The notes beneath the pieces are model-generated. The model made no database searches and was not told where the DNA came from. It saw only the letters and a list, made by a program, of their open reading frames with translations. Shown in pieces: positions 1-8,005 of a DNA stretch of 64,000 bases. Origin of the DNA: Chengkuizengella axinellae (lineage in GTDB: Bacteria > Bacillota > Bacilli > Paenibacillales > KCTC-33759); assembly GCF_030730905.1 (NCBI RefSeq), contig NZ_JAVAMP010000014.1:47740-111739 (forward strand). The letters run 5' to 3'. Each line of letters starts with the position of its first letter. The stretch's first letter is position 1. A program made the position numbers and the translations under genes.

Positions 1-1170
1 ACTTACTTTATTGGAAAGCCATTGATCTGAACTAAATATCATCTGATCTAAACTTTCAAATTCAAGTTTATTCTCATTCGCACTAACCGGAGTATCAATG
101 GAATTTGTTAATCCTACTATTCCAATGGCAACAGCTAATAGAACTGCAATAGCTGACCACTTCTTGGACGTTTTTTTAAACATTTTTATCCTCCATATTC
201 TTCTTTTTATATTTGTGATGTTGTTACTTGCCATTCCTACAGTAATAGGAATCAGGTTCGTTTTTGATAGCTTTGACAAAACATTAATAATCGTTTGTCC
301 ATATTTTAAATGTTCATTTTTCTCTAAATAGGATAGTACTTTTGCATCACATGCAATTTCGCAATCTGTGCGCATTTTTTGGAATGCATACCACACCAAA
401 GGATTAAACCAGTGAATCGCTTGCAGCAAAATAGCTACCCCATTTATAAAGACATCTTTTCTTTTTAAATGCGTAAGTTCATGTAAAATCACATATTTTA
501 TTTCATCCCTAGATAATTCATTAACCATCTGTTTTGGCATTAATAATTTAGGAAAAACCATTCCCACAATTGAAGGAGTTTTAATCGTATCATCATAAAT
601 GATAGATACATTGGATGTGATCTTTAGTTTAGCTTTGCACTCTTCTAATATATTTAATAGAGCATCTTCTTTACATTTTGGCTGTTTCTTTAACTTCCAA
701 TGAAATCTTATATTTACTGTAGCAATAACTAAAAGAATGATGATTACACCAATAATCCAAATTATAATTATAGATTCATAATTTAGCTTAAAGGATACAT
801 CCTTCTGCTCTCCTGTTTCAAAAGCTATAACATTTTCTTCCCCTATAATTTCCACACTTTTCTCTTCCGTTGGTAGACTAACATTGGTCAGGTTCTTAGC
901 AATCATTGCATCCTCATTTATTGGAGAAGCATCATGTGATTGTTGTATACCTTCTATTTCTTCAATCTGTTGAGAGATTTGCGGTAAAAAGTTAAAAATA
1001 CTCACTGAACTTTCTGGTGTATATGGAACAATCAATCTTAATATTACTAGAAACCATATGTAATAATGCCAATGAGCGTTCAGACTGTCTTTGAATATTG
1101 CTTTTGTAAGTAAGATAATGCCTATTAGTACACTCGACATTATAGATAATCGTAAAATCGTTTCAAACAT
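1..1170 (-). CDS. BlaR1/MecR1-type M56 membrane metallopeptidase, partial (C-terminus beyond window edge)
   Basis: The reading frame stays open to base 1, so only the N-terminal 390 residues are present. The N-terminus has two closely spaced hydrophobic segments (about residues 8-23 and 36-50), followed by the conserved TPESS motif, a third membrane segment near 132-153, and the zinc-protease motif HELTH at about 230-234 followed by LKRKD. A later segment contains WFNPLVWYAF and the downstream CEIACD motif with the likely third zinc ligand. A last membrane segment starts near 350. It is clearly a paralog of the two complete M56 genes to its right, transcribed in the same direction. The ATG at 1170 aligns with their N-termini, although the purine-rich GGGGAAGG is rather far upstream. 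By analogy with BlaR1 it should sense an extracellular signal and cleave a BlaI-type repressor. The extracellular domain is mostly outside the window. Confidence 0.85.
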   Translation of the reverse strand, partial: MFETILRLSIMSSVLIGIILLTKAIFKDSLNAHWHYYIWFLVILRLIVPYTPESSVSIFNFLPQISQQIEEIEGIQQSHDASPINEDAMIAKNLTNVSLPTEEKSVEIIGEENVIAFETGEQKDVSFKLNYESIIIIWIIGVIIILLVIATVNIRFHWKLKKQPKCKEDALLNILEECKAKLKITSNVSIIYDDTIKTPSIVGMVFPKLLMPKQMVNELSRDEIKYVILHELTHLKRKDVFINGVAILLQAIHWFNPLVWYAFQKMRTDCEIACDAKVLSYLEKNEHLKYGQTIINVLSKLSKTNLIPITVGMASNNITNIKRRIWRIKMFKKTSKKWSAIAVLLAVAIGIVGLTNSIDTPVSANENKLEFESLDQMIFSSDQWLSNKVS

Positions 1171-1248
1171 GGTTTCAAACAAAAGCACCTTCCCCATTCT
1201 TATCAAACCCATCGTGATGTTAGTGCATTAATCAATTGATTTTTTTAT

Positions 1249-1272
1249 GAAGTGGAGGATATCCCCCACTTC
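1249..1272. other. 24-bp near-perfect palindrome between two M56 genes
   Basis: GAAGTGGAGGAT is followed directly by ATCCCCCACTTC, so 11 of 12 pairs match. It lies 77 bp upstream of the start of the truncated M56 gene and 12 bp past the stop of the complete one. On the coding (minus) strand it is followed by an A-run rather than a T-run, so it is not a standard intrinsic terminator. It could be an mRNA processing or stability hairpin, or a regulator site. Confidence 0.5.
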
Positions 1273-1283
1273 TATCACATCCT

Positions 1284-4200
1284 CTACCCACCTAAGTAAT
1301 CTTGTATTTCAATCGTACGAGTAGGCCCATAAACCTTTCCAGACACAGGAGTTACTTCGAAGGAATAGAAGTCCTGTTCCTCGAAACCAGAAAGCTTAAA
1401 ATCAATAGAATAAGTTTTACTTTCATCAGGCAAGATTTCCATGCTTAATCCAGTATTCAATTGAAATAAAGATTCAACATAATGCTCAGCAAACGCGTCT
1501 ACATATTTATTAGGGGTAGTCACCTCGTTATCTTTCATTACATCTACCGCCCAGAATTTTGCTAACTTATCCTTATCTATCCATAATTTTGAAGTTTGTT
1601 CTTCACCATCAAAGCTGACTAAATAATAATCAATAAAATGTTCATCAGGAGATGCGTCAAATGTAAGTGTTCCTTCGATGAAACCTTTTTGGAAATTAGT
1701 ATCGGTAAAAGATAATTTACTATCTTTAAACCTAGGCCCAACAAAAGCAGTAGCTTGCATACCCTTTATCCCTTCAAAATATTTGCCATCTTCGTACTTA
1801 AGTTTGTCTCCTGTAATGGAAACTTTAGGTGAATATAATCCATCTGGATGTCCTTGCTCAGTGACTCGAACCCAAACTAATTCATTCTGCGGCAAGTCTT
1901 CATTAAAGTATTCATGTCTATAATACACATCTTCAACATTGTATCCCTCCACAGTGAAATACTCTTTAGACAATGTGCTAGGATCTATTCTTTTGGCAAA
2001 TCTAATAATAATGTGTTCTATCTTTCCATTGAGATCCTGATCTCTTGTTGTAATATCCTGACTATCTAAGATTGCGTTGTAGCTGTCACTTTTTATTATT
2101 TTCTCAACCTGGACATTACTCATGCCTTCAAATAAGTTGCCATATAAATCTTTGATAGCACTTTTAGAAATTGAAACATTAGGTTTTTTGGAGCTATTTT
2201 CTGACTTTTGTTTAACACGTACTATTGCAATATTTTTTTCAACCTTATCTTCATCTATAAGGTAATTGTAGAATACATCCTCTACATCATACCCTTCTAC
2301 TGAAAAGGAATCCTTTGATAAAGAACTTAGATCTATCTGTTTACTAAAGTTAAAGGATAGATAAGCAATTTCTGGTTCATCTGCTAATAAAACATCGTGT
2401 GCTGCAAAATTAGTTAATTCTAAGTCGTTTGTAAAATCTACAATTTCTTCAGAGTTAAAATTTGGATAGCTGATATTTCCACCAACATCAATAGCACGCA
2501 AACGGAATCTTAAAAATTCTGACTGATCTGTGATAAACAAACTATTTTCGATCAATTCTTTCTCAGTTATTTTAATATTCACAGCATATTTTGTACTACC
2601 ATCTGGAATTACTGTACTAATGGCCTCTTCTGCTCGATTATCTTGATTTTCTAATAGGATTTCATAATGACTTATATCATAAAATACGTACTGATTATGA
2701 AACTCGAATGTTAATGTACCTTCAACAATATACGGATCAGGATTTTCATCTTCAAAAAATAAAGATTCATAACGAATTCCAACTGTTGGCGCAACTCTAT
2801 CATTAGATATCTCATTATTTAGTCCTGTAAACAAATTTCCATCCTTATCTTTCAAAGTATCTTTATTAATTGAAATCTTAGGTGTCTCAGCTCCATCTCT
2901 ATCCTCGAGTTCCATGACTTCTACAATTACGTTTGTATTTATTGCTTCATAATCTGCATCGGTAAATTTCTCTTCTTTAAAAAACTTAGTTTGATACTTC
3001 CCTTTCTCCTGATCTCTTAACATTGGTTCTAAAATCTCAGAAGACATATCATACTTCTCGGATGCTTCAGCCACTAATTGCTGAATTTTCTCTTCCTTTA
3101 ATACCTTCTCTAAATGTACATCTTCCACCTGAAATCCCTCTACTGTAAAGTTGTTAACAGAAAGTGAGTTAGGATCTATTTCTTTTGTGAATTGGATGAA
3201 AATATGGTCTATTCTACCGTTCTCATTTTTATCTCTTGTTTCAATCACTTTTTGTCCATTTTCTAAAGTTACAATATCTAAAGTATCATCATTATTGGAA
3301 TCACCTAGTGCACTCGTTAAACCTACTGAGCCAATACCTACTGCTAAAACGACAGCAATAATGGACCACTTCCAAGACGTTTGTTTAAACATTTTTATTC
3401 TCCATATTCTTCTTTTTATATTTGATTTGTTGTTAGCCATCCCTACTGCAACAGGAATGAAATTGGGTCTTGAGAGATTTGTTAACACACTTAAAATCGT
3501 TTTCCCATATTCAATATGTTCAGATTTTTCTAAATAAGATAACACGGACGCATCACAAGCTACTTCACAATCCTCACGCATTTTATAAAATGCATACCAA
3601 ACTAAAGGATTAAACCAGTAAATCGCCTGAATCAATATAGTAATCCAGTTGATGAGAATGTCTTTTCTTTTTAAGTGAGTCAACTCATGTAAAAGTACAT
3701 ATTTCAGCTCATCATGAGATAATTGATCATTGATCCTTTTTGGCAGTACTATTTTTGGTTTCATAACGCCTATAATTGATGGCGTTTTTAAGTTCTCATC
3801 ATATACAATCTGAATATTAGTCTTTATATTTAATTGCTGTTTACATTTAGCTAACAGCTCATTTAAGATTAGATCATCACATTTACGCTGCTTTCTTAGC
3901 TTCCAGTGAAATTTTATATTTACAAACAAAACCGTGGACAAGACAGATAATGCACCAAAGAGCCAAATAAGGCTAAAAACATCATATTTAAAATTCATAG
4001 ATGTATCATTCTTTGATAAAGTACCTGGAACAGCATATTGAAGCACTGGATCAATCTTTCGTATACCATTTATATTTTCTGAAGATATATTGCTACTGAT
4101 GATAGGAGTCTTAATTTCTCTAGAAGCATTATTCACTTCTTCACTTATTGAGTTTTCATTGTTTACTGAAAAATCACTTTTGCTTTCAAAAATAATAGAT

Positions 4201-4610
4201 TCATGGATGCTAGAATCTGCTGTATTATCTACTTCAGTTCGTATCATAGAATTGACCTTTGGTAGGGTATTGCTAGTATATGTACTATCATCAAATGAAT
4301 CGTCATAAACAATCTGATTATCATTAACAACTTTAAATTCATATTCAATTTCGGAACCCTGTGATTCTCGTAAACTTTCTATCACTTCATCCTGTTGTGA
4401 GATTTGCGGTAAAAAGTTAAATATACTCAATGAACTCTCTGGTGTATATGGAATCATCAATCTTAATATCACTAGAAACCATATGTAGTAGTGCCAACGT
4501 GCGTTCAGTCTATCTTTGAATATCACTTTTGTAAGTAAGATGATTCCTATGACAACACTACCCATAAAAGATAGATACAATATATATTTAGATAAATAGG
4601 TTAGATCCAA
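1284..4610 (-). CDS. BlaR1-type M56 metallopeptidase with very large extracellular region of repeated Ig/SbsA-like modules
   Basis: This is a 1108-residue membrane protein. Residues 1-435 form the BlaR1/MecR1 transducer: membrane segments at about 11-31, 40-54, 212-231 and 413-435, zinc motif HELTH at 308-312, and the probable third ligand E349 in CEVACD. The rest is predicted extracellular and is not a penicillin-binding domain, unlike BlaR1 (about 585-600 residues). It has at least three repeats of a module with a signature like IDPxSLSxxxFTVEGYxVEDV (starting near 444, 740 and 855), interleaved with two beta-sandwich-like stretches containing VEGTLTF or IEGTLTF. The repeats resemble SbsA-type Ig-like domains. 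The start is TTG preceded by AGGAGAGGGAG; the N-terminus matches its paralog (MxLTY). The proposed role is sensing a cell-envelope or surface ligand and signalling by cleaving the neighbouring BlaI; the ligand is unknown. Confidence 0.9.
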   Translation of the reverse strand: MDLTYLSKYILYLSFMGSVVIGIILLTKVIFKDRLNARWHYYIWFLVILRLMIPYTPESSLSIFNFLPQISQQDEVIESLRESQGSEIEYEFKVVNDNQIVYDDSFDDSTYTSNTLPKVNSMIRTEVDNTADSSIHESIIFESKSDFSVNNENSISEEVNNASREIKTPIISSNISSENINGIRKIDPVLQYAVPGTLSKNDTSMNFKYDVFSLIWLFGALSVLSTVLFVNIKFHWKLRKQRKCDDLILNELLAKCKQQLNIKTNIQIVYDENLKTPSIIGVMKPKIVLPKRINDQLSHDELKYVLLHELTHLKRKDILINWITILIQAIYWFNPLVWYAFYKMREDCEVACDASVLSYLEKSEHIEYGKTILSVLTNLSRPNFIPVAVGMANNKSNIKRRIWRIKMFKQTSWKWSIIAVVLAVGIGSVGLTSALGDSNNDDTLDIVTLENGQKVIETRDKNENGRIDHIFIQFTKEIDPNSLSVNNFTVEGFQVEDVHLEKVLKEEKIQQLVAEASEKYDMSSEILEPMLRDQEKGKYQTKFFKEEKFTDADYEAINTNVIVEVMELEDRDGAETPKISINKDTLKDKDGNLFTGLNNEISNDRVAPTVGIRYESLFFEDENPDPYIVEGTLTFEFHNQYVFYDISHYEILLENQDNRAEEAISTVIPDGSTKYAVNIKITEKELIENSLFITDQSEFLRFRLRAIDVGGNISYPNFNSEEIVDFTNDLELTNFAAHDVLLADEPEIAYLSFNFSKQIDLSSLSKDSFSVEGYDVEDVFYNYLIDEDKVEKNIAIVRVKQKSENSSKKPNVSISKSAIKDLYGNLFEGMSNVQVEKIIKSDSYNAILDSQDITTRDQDLNGKIEHIIIRFAKRIDPSTLSKEYFTVEGYNVEDVYYRHEYFNEDLPQNELVWVRVTEQGHPDGLYSPKVSITGDKLKYEDGKYFEGIKGMQATAFVGPRFKDSKLSFTDTNFQKGFIEGTLTFDASPDEHFIDYYLVSFDGEEQTSKLWIDKDKLAKFWAVDVMKDNEVTTPNKYVDAFAEHYVESLFQLNTGLSMEILPDESKTYSIDFKLSGFEEQDFYSFEVTPVSGKVYGPTRTIEIQDYLGG

Positions 4611-4711
4611 TAGCTCCCTCTCCTTTCTTTAAACACATTTCCTATAAGTAAGTGCTCATAAGTCCTATTTCCATTATCGAAAAGTTTGTGCTTGTTCAAG
4701 TTACTTAGATC

Positions 4712-4750
4712 CCAGAAAGTCTTTCTTTGATGTCAATATAAACTTTCTGG
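4712..4750 (-). other. Inverted repeat (9-bp arms, 21-nt loop) downstream of blaI
   Basis: CCAGAAAGT at 4712-4720 pairs with ACTTTCTGG at 4742-4750. It lies between the BlaI gene and the downstream M56 gene, about 36 bp past the BlaI stop. No T-run follows on the minus strand, so termination is uncertain. It may separate the M56-BlaI transcript from the following gene or stabilise mRNA. Confidence 0.4.
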
Positions 4751-4785
4751 ATGACTATCAAAAGAGTACTCTATTTACAACCCTA

Positions 4786-5172
4786 TTAAGAATCTTTTTT
4801 TCCATCTAATATGTCTTTCAGTTCCTCTATCTCATTTTGTGATAATTTCTCATCTTTAACAAAATTGGCAATAAACATTTGAAGCGATCCAGAATAAACC
4901 TTTTTTAAAAATGACTTCGTCTCTGTACTTTTACACTCTTCCTCCGTAACAAGCGGAAAGAATGATTTTAATCTGGATTCTTTCTTTTCACCAATAGCTT
5001 CTTTTTTTACTAATCTGCTAATTAAGGTGTGAATTGTTTTTGGACTCCAACTTGTAACTTCCTTTAACGCTTGAATAATCTCAGTTGATGTTAAAGGAGA
5101 CTTTTCCCACAACACTTTCATAATTGACCACTCTGCCTCTGAAATTTTTGGAATTTCTTTAATCGTAAACAT
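4786..5172 (-). CDS. blaI: BlaI/MecI-family transcriptional repressor
   Basis: A 128-residue protein of normal BlaI/MecI length (about 123-130). The N-terminal winged-helix domain begins ISEAEWSIMKVLWE and contains WSPKTIHTLISRL, the usual recognition-helix region. The C-terminal dimerisation helices contain ANF at residues 102-104; the N103-F104 bond sits where MecI and BlaI are cut by their M56 partner (N101-F102 in MecI). It starts 9 bp after the stop of the upstream M56 gene, so the two are almost certainly co-transcribed. Two BlaI-type dyads on the promoter at 7121-7149 are its likely operators, giving autoregulation. One repressor may serve all three M56 paralogs. No beta-lactamase or PBP gene is visible nearby, so the regulon lies elsewhere or is not related to beta-lactams. 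Confidence 0.92.
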   Translation of the reverse strand: MFTIKEIPKISEAEWSIMKVLWEKSPLTSTEIIQALKEVTSWSPKTIHTLISRLVKKEAIGEKKESRLKSFFPLVTEEECKSTETKSFLKKVYSGSLQMFIANFVKDEKLSQNEIEELKDILDGKKDS

Positions 5173-5181
5173 CTCCTTTAT

Positions 5182-7038
5182 TTATTCAGTTTGATTCAAA
5201 TTAATGTTTAACCCTGTACCAGTCCCTCTATTTCCACTCTCATCAAATGGAGTAATGTAAATATTAAATGGGCTTGTTCTATTGGGGAATTCAATATCAA
5301 TGGAGTAATTCTCACTCCCATTTGCATACACTTTCGCAGTAGATTTTTCTACCATATTATACTCTTCATCATAGACCGTGACTTCATAGTGATCCACATC
5401 AAACTCACGTCTAACATCAAACATAAGTCTACCTTCAATGTGACTTTCAGTTGAACCTCCTTCTGTAAAACTAGCGTTATTTATGTAAGTAGCAAATGGA
5501 CCAATATTATCGTAAGGAATCATATCTTGTATTCCGACAAAAGGATTTCCGTCCATATCTTTGAGCGCTTGTTTAGCTATCGTAACCTTCGGAGTTTCAT
5601 TCCCATTTGGAATTTCACTATCATTTGTTATCCATATAATCACGTCAGTTCTGACATCTTCATAATCCTCTTCCCTAATCTCGCTTCTTGAATAGGCTCC
5701 ATCCCCAGCCAATAATTGTTTCTCCCTCTCTTCATTAATTTCTTGTCTAAAATGAATATCCTCAATTTGATAACCTTCAACTGTAAAAAATTCTTTTAAT
5801 AAAGAACTCGGATCAATATCTTTTGTGAATTTTATAAAAATGTAGTCGATATATCCACTCTCACTCCTTGAACCTTCAGTTCTGATTACTTTTTTACCTT
5901 CAATGGTAAGTATATCTAATTCAATATCATCACTGCCCGCAGTATTTTGCATATCGATTGGATCATCTTGATCTGAATCAAGATCTGATTCTCCTAAAGC
6001 ATTCGTCAATCCAACTACTCCAATTCCTACTGCTAGGACTACTGCCATGATTGACCATTTCCATGATGTTCTTTTAAACATTTTTATTCTCCATATTCTT
6101 CTTTTTAAATTTGATTTATGATTAGACATCCCAACCGCAACTGGAATGAAATTTGGTCTAGATATTGCTGCCAACACATTAATAATTGTTTTTCCATATT
6201 CAACATGTTCAGATTTCTTAAGATGAGACAATACATAGGCATCGCAAGCAACTTCACAATCCGCACGCATTTTATAAAATGCATACCATACCAATGGATT
6301 AAACCAATAATTGGCTTGAACTATTATAGTAATCCAGTTAATGAAGATGTCCTTTCTTTTTAAATGAGTAAGTTCATGTAAAAGTACATACTTCATTTCA
6401 TACTTAGACAACTGATTGACCATCTTTTTTGGTATTAAAAGTTTCGGGCGAAGCATACCTACAATGGATGGTGTTTTTATTGTGTCATCATAAATAATTG
6501 CTACATTTGTTTTTATATTTAATGTTTTCTTGCACCATTCTAAAAGAAGTAAAGTATCATGATCTTCACACATTTGTTGTAAACTAAGTTTTTTTTGAAA
6601 CCTTACATTTGAATATAAAATCGTTAGCAGCATGATGATCATTCCAATAATCCAAATAAATCCCAACTTTTCATAATAAGAAAATTCCTCGTGGATAGAC
6701 CTATTCATATTTATGTTGTTCAATGCCATTTGATATTCATAAATCTCATCACTGTTTGTAATCAATGGACTTTCATTTTCTACTTTCGTATTAACAATGT
6801 TATTCTTAACTGGTTCACTCTGTTGTTGCTGTTGTGGTAATATGTTATAAATGCTTAGTGAACTCTCTGGCGTGTACGGAATGATGAGTCTAATGATCAA
6901 AATCAACCATATATAATAATGCCATCGAGCATTCAACTTATCTTTAAAAATAAATTTCGTGAACAGAATAATTCCAATAACAACGCTTCCCATAAATGAT
7001 AAATACAAAATATGATTAAATATGTATGTTAGATTCAA
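5182..7038 (-). CDS. BlaR1-type M56 metallopeptidase with a shorter Ig/SbsA-like extracellular region
   Basis: This 618-residue paralog has membrane segments at about 11-31, 40-54, 126-144 and 327-346, zinc motif HELTH at 221-225 and the E262 ligand in CEVACD. A short glutamine run (PQQQQQS) follows the second membrane segment. The extracellular tail (about 270 residues) has one copy of the module with signature IDPSSLLKEFFTVEGYQIED and one beta-sandwich-like domain with IEGRLMFDV. The start is TTG at 7038 after GGGGAGTG; the resulting N-terminus matches the 1108-residue paralog. It is the first gene of the pair with blaI and lies directly behind the operator-bearing promoter, so it is the likely primary sensor-protease for that repressor. 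The missing penicillin-binding domain makes a beta-lactam ligand unlikely. Confidence 0.9.
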   Translation of the reverse strand: MNLTYIFNHILYLSFMGSVVIGIILFTKFIFKDKLNARWHYYIWLILIIRLIIPYTPESSLSIYNILPQQQQQSEPVKNNIVNTKVENESPLITNSDEIYEYQMALNNINMNRSIHEEFSYYEKLGFIWIIGMIIMLLTILYSNVRFQKKLSLQQMCEDHDTLLLLEWCKKTLNIKTNVAIIYDDTIKTPSIVGMLRPKLLIPKKMVNQLSKYEMKYVLLHELTHLKRKDIFINWITIIVQANYWFNPLVWYAFYKMRADCEVACDAYVLSHLKKSEHVEYGKTIINVLAAISRPNFIPVAVGMSNHKSNLKRRIWRIKMFKRTSWKWSIMAVVLAVGIGVVGLTNALGESDLDSDQDDPIDMQNTAGSDDIELDILTIEGKKVIRTEGSRSESGYIDYIFIKFTKDIDPSSLLKEFFTVEGYQIEDIHFRQEINEEREKQLLAGDGAYSRSEIREEDYEDVRTDVIIWITNDSEIPNGNETPKVTIAKQALKDMDGNPFVGIQDMIPYDNIGPFATYINNASFTEGGSTESHIEGRLMFDVRREFDVDHYEVTVYDEEYNMVEKSTAKVYANGSENYSIDIEFPNRTSPFNIYITPFDESGNRGTGTGLNINLNQTE

Positions 7039-7096
7039 ACATTATTCACTCCCCTTCCTCAGGCTGCCCTTAGTGAACTAACTTTGATAACACTTC

Positions 7097-7108
7097 CTAC
7101 ACGTGTAG
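7097..7108. promoter_or_regulatory. BlaI-type operator dyad (proximal)
   Basis: CTACACGTGTAG is a perfect 12-bp palindrome of the TACA/TGTA type bound by BlaI and MecI. It lies just after the predicted transcription start, and its centre is 27 bp from that of the second dyad. Confidence 0.75.
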
Positions 7109-7120
7109 TCCGTAAATACA

Positions 7121-7149
7121 ATACTACACATGTAGTCCAAAGTTGTCAA
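7121..7149 (-). promoter_or_regulatory. Sigma-A promoter of the M56-blaI operon overlapped by BlaI-type operator
   Basis: On the minus strand a perfect -35 TTGACA (7149-7144) is separated by 17 bp from a -10 TAGTAT (7126-7121). The perfect dyad CTACACATGTAG (7124-7135) sits in the spacer and the start of the -10, the classical position for BlaI repression. Transcription would start near 7114, giving a leader of about 76 nt. Confidence 0.7.
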
Positions 7150-7226
7150 TAGTAGGAAATAAAAAAAATACATAGAAACTGTACTTTCACTACTGTCAAA
7201 ATCAGAAATAAATAAGAGAATTTTTT

Positions 7227-7346
7227 TTCCTTATTTCATCGATGTTATAAGAAAACACAAAAAAGAGGAATATTTTGGACTTATTCTTATGTTTCCCTAT
7301 TATCTATAGAAAAACATCGATATAAGACCCTCATTTCCTCTATTTT
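7227..7346. repeat. Dispersed ~120-bp intergenic repeat, copy A
   Basis: This stretch aligns from end to end with 51242-51366 in the same orientation. Three short related blocks recur at the same relative places: TTCCTTATTTC (7227-7237), AAAAAAGAGGAA (7259-7270) and TTCCTCTATTTT (7335-7346). The best-conserved internal block is ATAAGACCCTCATTTCCTC, differing from copy B by one inserted base. The middle and right blocks are inverted repeats of each other. No coding potential is seen. The copy lies between an M56 promoter and the 3' end of the gene at 7400. Confidence 0.6.
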
Positions 7347-7399
7347 GATCAAATCTAGAAAATTATTCAAAATAGTACATGTAAACATGTAAATTAAAT

Positions 7400-7987
7400 T
7401 CAATATATGATAAACAATATAGAACAAACTACAACAACACCAAACAAAATCAACGATAGAAACAGCGAAGACAAAAACATTTTCATCGTAAATCCTTCTA
7501 AATTTTTGCTGCGATCAAATGCTTTGTTCCTAAAAAAAGTAATGATATTTATAAGAATCATCCAAAATATTAAGAAGAAAAAAATGCCAAACTGAGGTGC
7601 AGATGAAAAAGTTAATTCATTAAAGAAAATCTTTTCAGAAGGAGTAATGATAGCAATAAAAACAAAACAAACAATGGCAAATAAATTAGTTCCAATCACG
7701 AATTTTCTTTGTTTCTTTGCTTCCTTACCAAGCTTACTTTCCTCATATTCATGTAGCTCTTTCATTTTCTTCGTATGTACTACTACATCGGTTTTACCAT
7801 ACACTAAATATAAAATGAACTGAATAAGGAATAAAATAGTAGTCCCAATATAAAATTGCTTCATCGTAATGTCCAACATAGATAAAACTAGAATAATGAT
7901 CAAAATGATAAGCATTGTGATGTTTTGCAATATAAACTGATGTCGACGCAATATGATTAATCTTTCATTATTCATTTCATTGCTCAT
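7400..7987 (-). CDS. Hypothetical integral membrane protein
   Basis: I do not recognise a family for this 195-residue protein. It has five or six predicted membrane segments: two near the N-terminus (about 22-38 and 44-64), one near 100-113, one near 133-151 and one or two at the C-terminus (about 172-194). A basic, charged loop (THKKMKELHEYEE and EAKKQRK) lies between the second and third. The stop of the upstream hydrolase gene at 8006 is only 18 bp away, so the two are probably one transcription unit and may share a membrane function. No signal peptide, enzyme motif or metal site is visible. Confidence 0.65.
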   Translation of the reverse strand: MSNEMNNERLIILRRHQFILQNITMLIILIIILVLSMLDITMKQFYIGTTILFLIQFILYLVYGKTDVVVHTKKMKELHEYEESKLGKEAKKQRKFVIGTNLFAIVCFVFIAIITPSEKIFFNELTFSSAPQFGIFFFLIFWMILINIITFFRNKAFDRSKNLEGFTMKMFLSSLFLSLILFGVVVVCSILFIIY

Positions 7988-8005
7988 TCCTAAACACCTC
8001 TTCGC

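Noticed and set aside
1249..1272. Palindrome as terminator of the 1284 gene
   Set aside because: On the minus strand an A-run, not a T-run, follows the hairpin.
3151..3537. Plus-strand frame also echoed at 98-331
   Set aside because: Both are antisense to the same conserved region of M56 paralogs, which explains their mutual similarity.
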